The position numbers and the translations under genes are program-made. Below, one piece after another: positions 51,051 through 57,502 of a DNA stretch of 57,502 nucleotides. The stretch comes from DATADF01 sp046263155. GTDB taxonomy: Bacteria; Actinomycetota; CADDZG01; WHSQ01. Where the stretch lies: contig JBHELF010000019.1 in NCBI GenBank assembly GCA_046263155.1, positions 1-57,502 of the forward strand, written 5' to 3'. Positions within the stretch are counted from its first letter, which is position 1, and each line of letters starts with the position of its first letter. The notes below the pieces were generated by a model. It was not told the origin of the DNA. It did no database searches and saw only the letters and a program-made list of their open reading frames with translations.

Positions 51051-51737
51051 ATGATTAAGGCACTCGATCTTGCAAAGGAATACAAGGGCGGTATCCACGC
51101 ACTTCATGGAATATCGCTCGATATCGAGAAGGGCGAATTCGTTTTCATCGTGGGGCCATCCGGCTCGGGCAAATCGACTTTCCTCAAGCTCTTGACGAAG
51201 GAGGAGGAGCCGACCGGCGGTGAGATCTACGTCGCCGGCAAGAACCTCGGAAGCCTGCCTCGGTGGCGTGTGCCGTATCTGCGCCGCAACGTCGGATGCG
51301 TTTTCCAGGATTTCAAACTGCTTCCGAACAAGACCGTTTTCGAAAACGTGGCCTTCGGTCTCGAGGTGATCGGGAGACCGCGCTCTCTCGTACAGCGTCA
51401 GGTGCCACAGATCTTGGAGCTCGTCGGTCTGGGGGAGAAGCTGGATCGTTTTCCGGACGAGTTGTCCGGCGGCGAGCAGCAAAGGGTGTCCATTGCTCGA
51501 GCCTTCGTAAATCGGCCACTCATCCTGATCGCCGACGAGCCGACGGGGAACCTGGACCCGGCGACGTCGGTCGGCATCATGCGTTTGCTGGATCGGATCA
51601 ATCGAACGGGAACGACCGTCGTGATGGCGACGCATGATCATGCGATCGTCGACTCGATGCGGCGTCGCGTCGTCGAATTGGAGAACGGGCACATCGTTCG
51701 GGACCAATCCCGCGGGATCTACGGGGTCGGTGGCTAG
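51051..51737 (+). CDS. ftsE: Cell division ATP-binding protein FtsE
   Basis: A 228-residue ABC ATPase. Walker A is GPSGSGKSTFLKLL at about residues 35-48, the Q-loop is in CVFQDFKLLP, the signature is ELSGGEQQRVSIARA and Walker B is ILIADEPTGNLDP. It pairs with FtsX to drive peptidoglycan hydrolases at the septum. GAGGAA before ATG is the ribosome binding site, with TAACCT (51036-51041) close upstream. ftsX starts at its last stop base, so the two are coupled. Confidence 0.97.
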   Translation: MIKALDLAKEYKGGIHALHGISLDIEKGEFVFIVGPSGSGKSTFLKLLTKEEEPTGGEIYVAGKNLGSLPRWRVPYLRRNVGCVFQDFKLLPNKTVFENVAFGLEVIGRPRSLVQRQVPQILELVGLGEKLDRFPDELSGGEQQRVSIARAFVNRPLILIADEPTGNLDPATSVGIMRLLDRINRTGTTVVMATHDHAIVDSMRRRVVELENGHIVRDQSRGIYGVGG

Positions 51738-52618
51738 TGAGGGTCGGGTACTTCCTTTCCGAAACCGTCACGAATCTCAGGCGCAACTTCCTTATGACGA
51801 TCGCGGCTATCTCGACCGTCACGATCTCGCTGTTGCTCCTCGGAGGCGTGCAGATACTCGGCATGGTCGTCGATCGGGTCACCGCAACGTGGGAGGCCAA
51901 AGTCGAGATCTCCGTGTATCTCCTCGACGATGCAACAGAGGGCGAGATCCAGACACTGACGCGAGACGTGTCTCAGATGCCCGAAGTGCAGGACGTGACT
52001 TACGTCTCCAAGGCCGACGCTTTCGAGGAGTTCAAAAGGCTCTATGAGGATCAGCCGGAGTTCTGGCAAACCCTGCCCCCAGACTCACTTCCGGCATCGC
52101 TTCGAATCAAACTCGAGGATGCCAACGACACGGAGATTGTCGCCTCGAGGATCGAGGGTGCCCCGGGAGTCGAGGAAGTCCGCTTTGGAGGAGAGATCAT
52201 CAAACGACTCCTTCAGGTCAACTCCCTGCTGCGATCGGTGACTTTTGTGATGTCTCTGATCCTGATGGTGGCGGCCGCGGCGCTGATAGCTAACACCATC
52301 CGGCTCGCCATCTACTCTCGCCGCGAGGAGATCGGGATCATGAAGCTTGTGGGGGCCACGAACTGGTTCATACGGATCCCCTTCATGCTCGAAGGGCTGT
52401 TCGCCGCGCTCGTGGGGGCTGCGTTATCGGGGGTCATCGTTCTGGCGGCGAATTCGCTGTTGTTCGCGCGTGTGGGCGAGGCCGTGCGCTTCCTCGGGCC
52501 GATACTTAACTTCTCGTCGGCCGAGATCCTGGGCGTGCTCGCCCTGTTGGCCGGCGTAGGGGCGCTCGTCGGCCTGATCGGATCGACGCTCGCCCTCCGC
52601 CGCTTCCTCGAAGTCTGA
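51737..52618 (+). CDS. ftsX: Cell division protein FtsX
   Basis: A 293-residue membrane partner of FtsE. The N-terminal helix is at about residues 20-42, followed by an extracytoplasmic domain of about 120 residues (ISVYLLDDATEGE) that binds the hydrolase activator. Three more helices lie at about 170-195, 220-245 and 265-288, with the MacB-like IYSRREEIGIMKLVGATNWF segment between. The GTG start overlaps the ftsE stop. The gene two places on is an M23 protein with a long coiled coil, the expected FtsEX-controlled murein hydrolase. Confidence 0.96.
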   Translation: MRVGYFLSETVTNLRRNFLMTIAAISTVTISLLLLGGVQILGMVVDRVTATWEAKVEISVYLLDDATEGEIQTLTRDVSQMPEVQDVTYVSKADAFEEFKRLYEDQPEFWQTLPPDSLPASLRIKLEDANDTEIVASRIEGAPGVEEVRFGGEIIKRLLQVNSLLRSVTFVMSLILMVAAAALIANTIRLAIYSRREEIGIMKLVGATNWFIRIPFMLEGLFAALVGAALSGVIVLAANSLLFARVGEAVRFLGPILNFSSAEILGVLALLAGVGALVGLIGSTLALRRFLEV

Positions 52619-52632
52619 GGGGTGCGACTCAC

Positions 52633-52660
52633 ATTGGTCAGCCACCCGCCCGCCCGAAAA
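52633..52660 (-). repeat. G-rich intergenic repeat, copy D (inverted)
   Basis: On the minus strand the site reads TTTTCGGGCGGGCGGGTGGC followed by TGACCAATG, 14 bases after the ftsX stop. The core is identical to copy C. Confidence 0.6.
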
Positions 52661-52837
52661 CCTTCATTGGGTGCTTGCCTGCTCCTTCGTACGCAGGCCG
52701 CAATGCCTTTTGGCTAAGGACGGCCTGCTACTCAGAGCCCTTGCTCGGGTCCTCGACGCCACCGCCGGCCAAACAGACGCCGACCGGGAGGGCGGCGGGG
52801 GGCGCGTTCAGCGTCGATCCGATCACGGCCTTCCTCG

Positions 52838-52898
52838 CTTAAGGGCTTTAGGTAACAGCGCCCCCGTATCCGGGGGTGATGTTTCCTAAAGGGTTAAG
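52838..52898 (+). other. Very long, nearly perfect hairpin in the ftsX-M23 spacer
   Basis: The 354-base spacer 52619-52972 has no gene. CTTAA (52838-52842) pairs with TTAAG (52894-52898). CTTTAGGTAACA pairs with TGTTTCCTAAAG with one mismatch, then a 3x3 internal loop GCG/TGA, then CCCCCG/CGGGGG closing on TATC. About 23 pairs in a 61-base element. No T run follows, so it is not a standard terminator. It lies 39 bases before the -35 of the M23 gene. A second hairpin, GCCTGC/GCAGGC inside CATTG/CAATG, covers about 52665-52706. Confidence 0.5.
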
Positions 52899-52936
52899 TC
52901 GGGTCGGTGGGGCGCCGAAAGTCTCCTGAGGGATTG

Positions 52937-52965
52937 TTGTTCCTGTTGCACCTGTTAACTAGGAT
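52937..52965 (+). promoter_or_regulatory. Promoter of the M23 gene, leaderless type
   Basis: TTGTTC (52937-52942), 17 bases and TAGGAT (52960-52965) lie seven bases before GTG 52973. TAACTAGGATG followed by six bases and GTGCC is shared with the manB promoter. Confidence 0.65.
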
Positions 52966-52972
52966 GACTAAA

Positions 52973-54175
52973 GTGCCGAAACTCGTGGCTCGCCGACTGA
53001 CATCGCTTCTCTTCGTGCTGGTCGCCCTCGTGGGCACGGTGGCGCTTCCCGCGACCGCCGATCCCTCGGCGCGCCTGGAGGAGATCGCCGAACGGCAGGC
53101 CGAGCTCGACCGGCGTCTCGCCGAGGTCAATGCCAAGGCCAGCCGCCTGCTGCAGACCATCGGGCAACTCGACGCCCGCGCCGCGGATGTCGAAGGGGAC
53201 CTGGCATCTCTCGATGCACGCCTGACGAAGCTGACCGCCCGCATCGGCGTTGTCAGCGACCGGCTGACCGCCACCCAGAAGCGCATGACGCAACTGACCG
53301 AGGACCTCGCGGAGTTGACGCTTCAGTTCGAAGAGAGCGAAGACCTCTTCGTCGCCCGAGCGATCGAGGCTTATAAGGCCGGCCCCAGTGCCTCGTTCGA
53401 AGGACTTCTCGCGGCCGAGAGCATCACCGACCTGCTGACTCGATTCGAGTACTACGAGTCGACGCTCGACAGCGACGCGGAGCTCCTGGAGGAGATCGAC
53501 CGGATGCGGACCCTGATCGAGGACCGCCGCGCCGAGGTCGACAAACGCCAGACACAGATAGCGGCCGACAAGCGTCGCTTGGAGTCGCATCGCGAAGCGA
53601 TCCAAGCCGTTCGCACCGAGCGGGGCGCGGCGCTGAGCGCGCTGCAACAGATCCTGGGTCAAAAGAACGACCTGCTCGCTCAAGCAGAGCAGAAGCGCCG
53701 CGAGTATCTCGAAGCCAAGGCGCAATTCGAGCGCGAGTCCGACCACATCCGCTACCTGCTCTCCGGTGGTTCGACCGCCCCAGCCGGCAGCGGCCAACTC
53801 GGCTGGCCCGCGGCGGGAGAGGTGACGTCCGGATATGGCTGGCGCACCCACCCGATCTTCGGAGATCAACGCTTCCACGCCGGTATCGACATCGGCGCCC
53901 CGTACGGCGCGACCGTCTATGCGTCCGAAGCCGGAACGGTCGCCTTCGTAGGCGCCATGAGTGGCTATGGAAACGTCATCGTGGTCGACCACCACAACGG
54001 GCTTGCGACTACCTATAACCACCTTTCAGCGTTTTCGGTTGGGAGCGGGCAGACGGTGGGCCGTGGCGCCCCCATCGGCGCCGTCGGCTGCAGCGGATAC
54101 TGCACCGGCCCGCACCTGCACTTCGAGGTACGGGTAAACGGCGACCCCGTCGACCCCATGCCATACCTGCAATAG
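52973..54175 (+). CDS. M23 peptidase with coiled coil (FtsEX-dependent murein hydrolase)
   Basis: A 400-residue exported protein. The signal peptide is at about residues 5-29 (LTSLLFVLVALVGTVALP). A long coiled coil of about 230 residues (ARLEEIAERQAELDRRLAEV to EAKAQFERES) is followed by a LytM/M23 domain with the zinc ligands HAGIDIG and GPHLHFEV intact, so it is probably an active endopeptidase. Placement after ftsEX and its EnvC/RipC-like architecture point to septal peptidoglycan cleavage switched on by FtsX. ATG 52964 lies in the -10 hexamer, so GTG 52973 is preferred. ctpA follows 38 bases downstream. Confidence 0.92.
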   Translation: MPKLVARRLTSLLFVLVALVGTVALPATADPSARLEEIAERQAELDRRLAEVNAKASRLLQTIGQLDARAADVEGDLASLDARLTKLTARIGVVSDRLTATQKRMTQLTEDLAELTLQFEESEDLFVARAIEAYKAGPSASFEGLLAAESITDLLTRFEYYESTLDSDAELLEEIDRMRTLIEDRRAEVDKRQTQIAADKRRLESHREAIQAVRTERGAALSALQQILGQKNDLLAQAEQKRREYLEAKAQFERESDHIRYLLSGGSTAPAGSGQLGWPAAGEVTSGYGWRTHPIFGDQRFHAGIDIGAPYGATVYASEAGTVAFVGAMSGYGNVIVVDHHNGLATTYNHLSAFSVGSGQTVGRGAPIGAVGCSGYCTGPHLHFEVRVNGDPVDPMPYLQ

Positions 54176-54201
54176 CGCGCCTCCTCAGCGACCACAACAA
54201 C

Positions 54202-54207
54202 TAGGCT
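54202..54207 (+). promoter_or_regulatory. -10-like TAGGCT of ctpA
   Basis: TAGGCT ends six bases before ATG 54214. The AAGGA next to the ATG is too close to act as a ribosome binding site, so a leaderless transcript is favoured. Confidence 0.5.
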
Positions 54208-54213
54208 TAAGGA

Positions 54214-55389
54214 ATGTACGGATACCCCCGGACCGTCCTGATCGCTGCCAGCGCGCTCCTCTTTGTGATGGGCGTTTTCTCGGCCGGTTTCAGCATGGGG
54301 CGGGACGTCGACGCGAGTGATTTGCTCTTCGGCCGGAGGGCCGAGCGCCTCGATTTCGGCGCGGTGAAGGACGTCTATCAGCAGATCAGATCGTCATCCG
54401 TGGATCCGCCCTCCTCCGAGGCGCTGACGCGAGGGGCGATACGAGGCATGGTGCGCGCGCTGCGGGCGCACGACCCGTATGCGCTCTTCTACTCGCCCGA
54501 GGATTATCGCTACCTCAAGGAATTGCAGAGCGGCAAATACCAGGGCATCGGCATCATGCTCCGGCAGCAGGACGATTTGCTTCTCATTGGATCCGTGCTG
54601 CCCAACTCACCCGCGCGCGAGGAAGGTTTGCAGCGCGGCGATATCATCCGCTCGATCGATGGCACGTCGGTACGGAACTTCTCCTCGGACGAGGCCGTGA
54701 ATCGGATAAAGGGCCGTGCCGGAACGGACGTGGTCCTGGGCGTGGAGAGGGACGACGAGCAGCTCATCGTCACGGTGTCGCGCAGAGAACTCGATCTCCC
54801 CACTCTCAAGGCCCATACGGTTCAGCAGGACCTCGGATATGTGCGGCTGTTTGGTTTCTCCAACGGAGCCAGCAATCAACTACGCGAGAAGGTGAAGGTG
54901 TTGCTGTCTCGCGGCGTAGAGGGGATAGTGCTCGACCTGCGCGGCAACCCGGGGGGCTTGTTCAACGAGGCCGTTGACGTGGCCGGTGTGTTCATCGAGA
55001 ACGGCGAGATCGTCACCTATCAGGAAAGAGCGGAGCCCGGCAAGATCTATCAGGCCGAGGGCAATGCCTTCGAAGAGGTTCCCCTGGTGGTACTCGTTAA
55101 CGAGGGAACGGCCAGCGCATCGGAGATCGTCGCAGGAGCCCTGCAAGATCGCGAGCGCGCAATCCTGGTGGGGGCCACGACGTTCGGGAAAGGCCTCGTG
55201 CAGAAATTCGTTGAGCTTCAGGACGACTCGGCTGTGAAGCTCACGACCGCCACATACATCACGCCGGCGGGGCGCGACATCAACGGTCTGGGCATCGAGC
55301 CGAATGTCGAGGTCGCCCGCAATCAGATGCGCCGTGCGCTCGCCATCTTGCGCGGAATCGTTCTGTCGAAGAGTGGGGGCCAGGGCTAA
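54214..55389 (+). CDS. C-terminal processing serine protease (S41, CtpA-like)
   Basis: A 391-residue exported or membrane-anchored protease. An N-terminal helix covers residues 7-27, then a PDZ domain about 95-170 (YQGIGIMLRQQD, GLQRGDIIRSIDG) and the S41 core. The catalytic serine is in NEGTASASEIVAGAL and the lysine in ATTFGKGLVQ. The family trims C-termini of envelope proteins, and ctpA-like genes often follow an M23 protein and ftsEX. smpB follows after a 24-base gap. Confidence 0.93.
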   Translation: MYGYPRTVLIAASALLFVMGVFSAGFSMGRDVDASDLLFGRRAERLDFGAVKDVYQQIRSSSVDPPSSEALTRGAIRGMVRALRAHDPYALFYSPEDYRYLKELQSGKYQGIGIMLRQQDDLLLIGSVLPNSPAREEGLQRGDIIRSIDGTSVRNFSSDEAVNRIKGRAGTDVVLGVERDDEQLIVTVSRRELDLPTLKAHTVQQDLGYVRLFGFSNGASNQLREKVKVLLSRGVEGIVLDLRGNPGGLFNEAVDVAGVFIENGEIVTYQERAEPGKIYQAEGNAFEEVPLVVLVNEGTASASEIVAGALQDRERAILVGATTFGKGLVQKFVELQDDSAVKLTTATYITPAGRDINGLGIEPNVEVARNQMRRALAILRGIVLSKSGGQG

Positions 55390-55413
55390 CGCCACGCTCG
55401 GGTTCGGCAAAGC

Positions 55414-55874
55414 GTGACGAGCCGGGTACGAAGCTCATCGCGCAGAATCGCAAGGCGCGTCACAACTACACCATCGAGGAGACGCTCGAGGCCGGGATCG
55501 CTCTCACCGGTACAGAGGTGAAATCCTGTCGCGCGGGAAAGGTGAATCTCGCCGAGTCGTATGCCGCGCTGCGTGACGGAGAGGTGTGGTTGCTTCAGTG
55601 CCACATCAGCCCCTACTCACATGGCAATCGGGCTAACCACGATCCCCTGCGCCCCCGCAAGTTGCTCCTGCACCACGGGGAGATCGAACGTCTCGGGGTG
55701 AAGGTTGCCCAGGAGGGTCGCACGCTGGTCCCTCTGCGCCTTTACTTCAAACACGGTTTGGCTAAGGCCGAGATCGCGGTGGGGCGCGGCAAGAAGCTCT
55801 ACGACAAAAGAGCGACGACCGCCCAGCGCGATGCCGAACGTCACATGCGGCGAGAGCTCGGTCGGCGCCGTTAG
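55414..55874 (+). CDS. smpB: SsrA-binding protein SmpB, start or frame irregular
   Basis: SmpB brings tmRNA to stalled ribosomes. The frame ending at 55874 contains all of the conserved core: KLIAQNRKARHNYTIEETLE, TGTEVKSCRAGKVNL, ISPYSHGN, PRKLLLHH and KLYDKRATTAQRDAERHM. This frame has no ATG, GTG or TTG upstream of the core; the first is GTG 55518, far inside it. GTG 55414 in the neighbouring frame would give MTSR, and one extra G in the GGG at 55424-55426 would join it exactly as MTSRGTKLIAQN. A one-base deletion (sequencing or real) or a non-canonical start is implied. Product about 155 residues, normal for SmpB. Partner ssrA is 1.5 kb away. Confidence 0.85.
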
Positions 55875-56969
55875 GTGCTATCCGTGGCCCAATGTCCTGC
55901 GTGCCGAACCCGGCTGACCAAGGGGTTCACCGAGAGAGGCGTCTTCTGGCATTGCTCGAACTGCGGGGGCAGAACTGTCGGCATCGGGCTTCTGCGCCGA
56001 CTTGTCGTCGAGTCCTATATCGCCTCGGTGTGGCGCCAAGTGGCGGAGCATGGCATTGCCGGGGGTCCGCCGTGCCCCTTCTGTGAGCACTCCATGATCA
56101 TGTCGGGCTCGTCCGGCGGAGTGAGCGATCAGCTCGATGTCTGCACGCGTTGCCAGATCGTGTGGTTCGACGCGCGGGAGTTTGAGCGCGCTCCAGCCCT
56201 TGCTGCGCCGCCCAGGCGTGCCTTGTCGCAGGAGGCCCTCGAGGCCCTGGGACGCTTCAAGGCCGCCGAGATCGCCGAGAGCATGCGCTTTGTCGGCACG
56301 GACTCCGCATCCAGCGAAGACACCATCCTCGCTGCGACCGCGGTGTTGGGACTCCCGGTCGAGGAGGAGGCCGGTTGGTTGAAGCGCAATCCCTGGGTGA
56401 GCTGGGGCTTGGTTCTGTTGGTAGCCGTGTGGGGGATCGCGGGCCTTCTGCGCCCCGGCCTGATCCGCCAATTTGGGTTGATCCCGGGCGAACCGTTCCG
56501 ACTGGGCGCCGCAACTTTCATTACATCGCTGTTTTTCCATGCCGGGGAGCTTCAACTCCTCGCAAGCATCTACTTCCTTGCTCTGTTCGGCGATAACGTC
56601 GAGGACTATCTCGGACGCGGAAATTACGTGTTGCTCCTATTGATCGCGGGACTCGCCGGGGGTGTCTTACACATCTTGTTCACCGGCGATGAATTACGGC
56701 CCGCGGTGGGTGCCAGCCCCGCGGTTGCCGGCATCGTTGTTTTCTACGCGCTTCAGTTTCCACGCACGAAGATGCATTACTTGCACACCGTCAGGTGGCA
56801 TTCGATGCCCGCGTCGGCGGCCCTGATGCTGTGGCTCGCGAGCCAGGTCATCACAACGCGCCCCGAGTTCCTCCGCACCGGAACGTCATCGGTCTGGATC
56901 TACGTAGGGGGCGCCGCCTCGGGCCTTTTGTTCTGGAGGCTGTTTCGGGAGACCGCCCGATTGGATTAG
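55875..56969 (+). CDS. Rhomboid-like membrane protein with N-terminal zinc ribbons
   Basis: A 364-residue protein. Residues 1-110 hold two cysteine-pair ribbons (CPACRTRL/HCSNCGG and CPFCEHS/CTRCQIVWFD). Residues about 165-360 are a rhomboid fold of six helices with FFHAGELQLLASIYFLALFG and GDNVEDYLG. The serine site reads VGASPAVAG (usually GASGA). In the last helix the conserved catalytic histidine of the AHxxGG motif is replaced, reading WIYVGGAASG. The serine-histidine dyad therefore looks broken, and it is more likely a non-proteolytic rhomboid relative. It begins directly after the smpB stop, so it is coupled to smpB. Confidence 0.85.
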   Translation: MLSVAQCPACRTRLTKGFTERGVFWHCSNCGGRTVGIGLLRRLVVESYIASVWRQVAEHGIAGGPPCPFCEHSMIMSGSSGGVSDQLDVCTRCQIVWFDAREFERAPALAAPPRRALSQEALEALGRFKAAEIAESMRFVGTDSASSEDTILAATAVLGLPVEEEAGWLKRNPWVSWGLVLLVAVWGIAGLLRPGLIRQFGLIPGEPFRLGAATFITSLFFHAGELQLLASIYFLALFGDNVEDYLGRGNYVLLLLIAGLAGGVLHILFTGDELRPAVGASPAVAGIVVFYALQFPRTKMHYLHTVRWHSMPASAALMLWLASQVITTRPEFLRTGTSSVWIYVGGAASGLLFWRLFRETARLD

Positions 56970-57062
56970 CCGGAGACGGTATCCGGCCCAGCTTGCGCTC
57001 TTGTCAGACATGCCCCCGGAAAGGGAGAATCGGATGCCTTCGAGAAGACGAAAGGAGAGCTA

Positions 57063-57314
57063 GTGCCCCTGTTTATGGACGTGCACAACTTGGAGGGCGG
57101 CGTAGCCGCCGGTGACGTGGCCAAGGCGCATGCCGCCGACGTCGAGACCCAGAGTCAGTACGGGGTCAACTACAAGAGCTATTGGGTAGACGAGAAGGCG
57201 GGGAAGATCTTCTGCCTGGTAGATGCCCCCGATGCCGACACGGCCGTCCGAGTCCATCGCGAGGCGCACGGTCTGGTCGCCGACGAGATCTATGAGGTTT
57301 CAGAAGGCTCTTAG
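57063..57314 (+). CDS. DUF4242 small ferredoxin-like-fold protein
   Basis: An 83-residue protein of the DUF4242 family (LFMDVHNLEGGVAAGDVAKA, VNYKSYWVDEKAGKIFCLVD, APDADTAVRVHREAHG, ADEIYEV). A Streptomyces member binds nickel through residues at the dimer interface; metal binding here is inferred from the family. GGAGAG three bases before GTG 57063 marks the start. It stands alone between the rhomboid-like gene and ssrA. Confidence 0.88.
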   Translation: MPLFMDVHNLEGGVAAGDVAKAHAADVETQSQYGVNYKSYWVDEKAGKIFCLVDAPDADTAVRVHREAHGLVADEIYEVSEGS

Positions 57315-57378
57315 CGGCGGGAACATCTGCTGATCTCTGAGGTTGAAGTAACTGAACATTGAAAAGAGTCCGAATCTT

Positions 57379-57502
57379 GGGGCTGAATTGGTATCGACCT
57401 TGATCGGACCGGATTAGGAGAAGCGAGCCGAGGACTCCGGAAGCCTCGTTAATCACGCCGGAAAACAACTAACTGCCGCTGCCTAACAGCACGGTCGCCA
57501 TC
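57379..57502 (+). ncRNA. ssrA: tmRNA, 5' part
   Basis: GGGGCTGAATTGGTATCGACC is the conserved 5' end of tmRNA (tRNA-like acceptor and D-arm), and GAGAAGCGAGCCGAGGA followed by GCCTCGTTAA matches the pseudoknot-1 region of actinobacterial tmRNAs. The window ends in or near the mRNA-like segment, so the tag peptide and the 3' half are not visible. tmRNA with SmpB tags proteins from stalled ribosomes; smpB lies 1.5 kb upstream. The 64-base gap before it shows no clear promoter. Confidence 0.9.

Noticed and set aside
52838..52898. c-di-AMP (ydaO) riboswitch upstream of the M23 peptidase
   Set aside because: A GGGGGTGAT string recalls the family, but the other conserved ydaO segments are absent, and the gene has its own promoter downstream.

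Overview
The window is a high-GC, gene-dense chromosomal segment of an actinobacterium (Actinomycetota). Diagnostic genes are a WhiB-family Fe-S regulator, a DUF3499 protein, a DUF5719 protein beside a large membrane glycosyltransferase, a fused CofG-CofH FO synthase (FbiC), DivIVA, LytR-CpsA-Psr and LGFP-repeat proteins. The order WhiB / DUF3499 / manB / Trm112-like / sugar-phosphate isomerase / ahcY, followed by comF / response regulator / secA / prfB / ftsEX / M23 peptidase / smpB / ssrA, is a core actinobacterial layout. I see no prophage, insertion sequence, CRISPR array, tRNA or rRNA. The lineage below phylum cannot be fixed by eye.

Layout. (1) 1-929: C-terminal part of an aspartase/fumarase-family lyase. 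(2) 972-10382: surface-polysaccharide block with an LCP ligase, three GT4 glycosyltransferases, a SpoIID-LGFP secreted protein, a small EamA-type membrane protein, a sugar nucleotidyltransferase and an NAD-dependent epimerase. (3) 10587-15749: an LPTTG-tailed surface protein, a membrane-anchored beta-propeller-like protein, DivIVA and a DUF3105 protein. (4) 15763-24878: F420 biosynthesis (CofD, CofE and a separate nitroreductase on the minus strand, FbiC on the plus strand), interrupted by a BNR-repeat protein and an M6 metalloprotease, both secreted. (5) 24888-29449: GT2 membrane protein plus DUF5719. (6) 29453-38940: GATase hydrolase, transsulfuration pair (cystathionine synthase/lyase and CBS), L,D-transpeptidase, tryptophan dioxygenase, small unknowns, alpha/beta hydrolase, GH-like protein, DUF3499, DUF6788-like and a zinc-ribbon protein. 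(7) 39181-46180: GNAT, WhiB, manB, Trm112-like, PGI/PMI, ahcY, MscS, cupin, ComF. (8) 46269-57502: response regulator, SecA, RF2 (programmed frameshift), FtsE, FtsX, murein-hydrolase-type M23 protein, CtpA, SmpB, a rhomboid-like protein, DUF4242 and the 5' part of tmRNA.

The genes combine into envelope building (polysaccharide synthesis, LCP attachment, L,D-crosslinking, FtsEX-controlled hydrolysis), F420 cofactor synthesis, the S-adenosylhomocysteine to homocysteine to cystathionine route, and protein export and ribosome rescue.

The most notable non-coding signals are these. About nineteen genes carry a -10-like hexamer exactly 6 or 7 bases before the start codon, the signature of leaderless mRNAs, and this settles several starts. 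A promoter-hairpin-T8 unit at 35060-35151 looks like a small RNA of about 58 nt. Five or six copies of a G-rich intergenic repeat (core GGGCGGGCGGGTGGCC) are scattered through the window. The ftsX-M23 spacer holds a very long hairpin, and 38996-39136 can fold as a multibranched RNA. Two core genes, tryptophan dioxygenase and smpB, lack any canonical start codon in frame.
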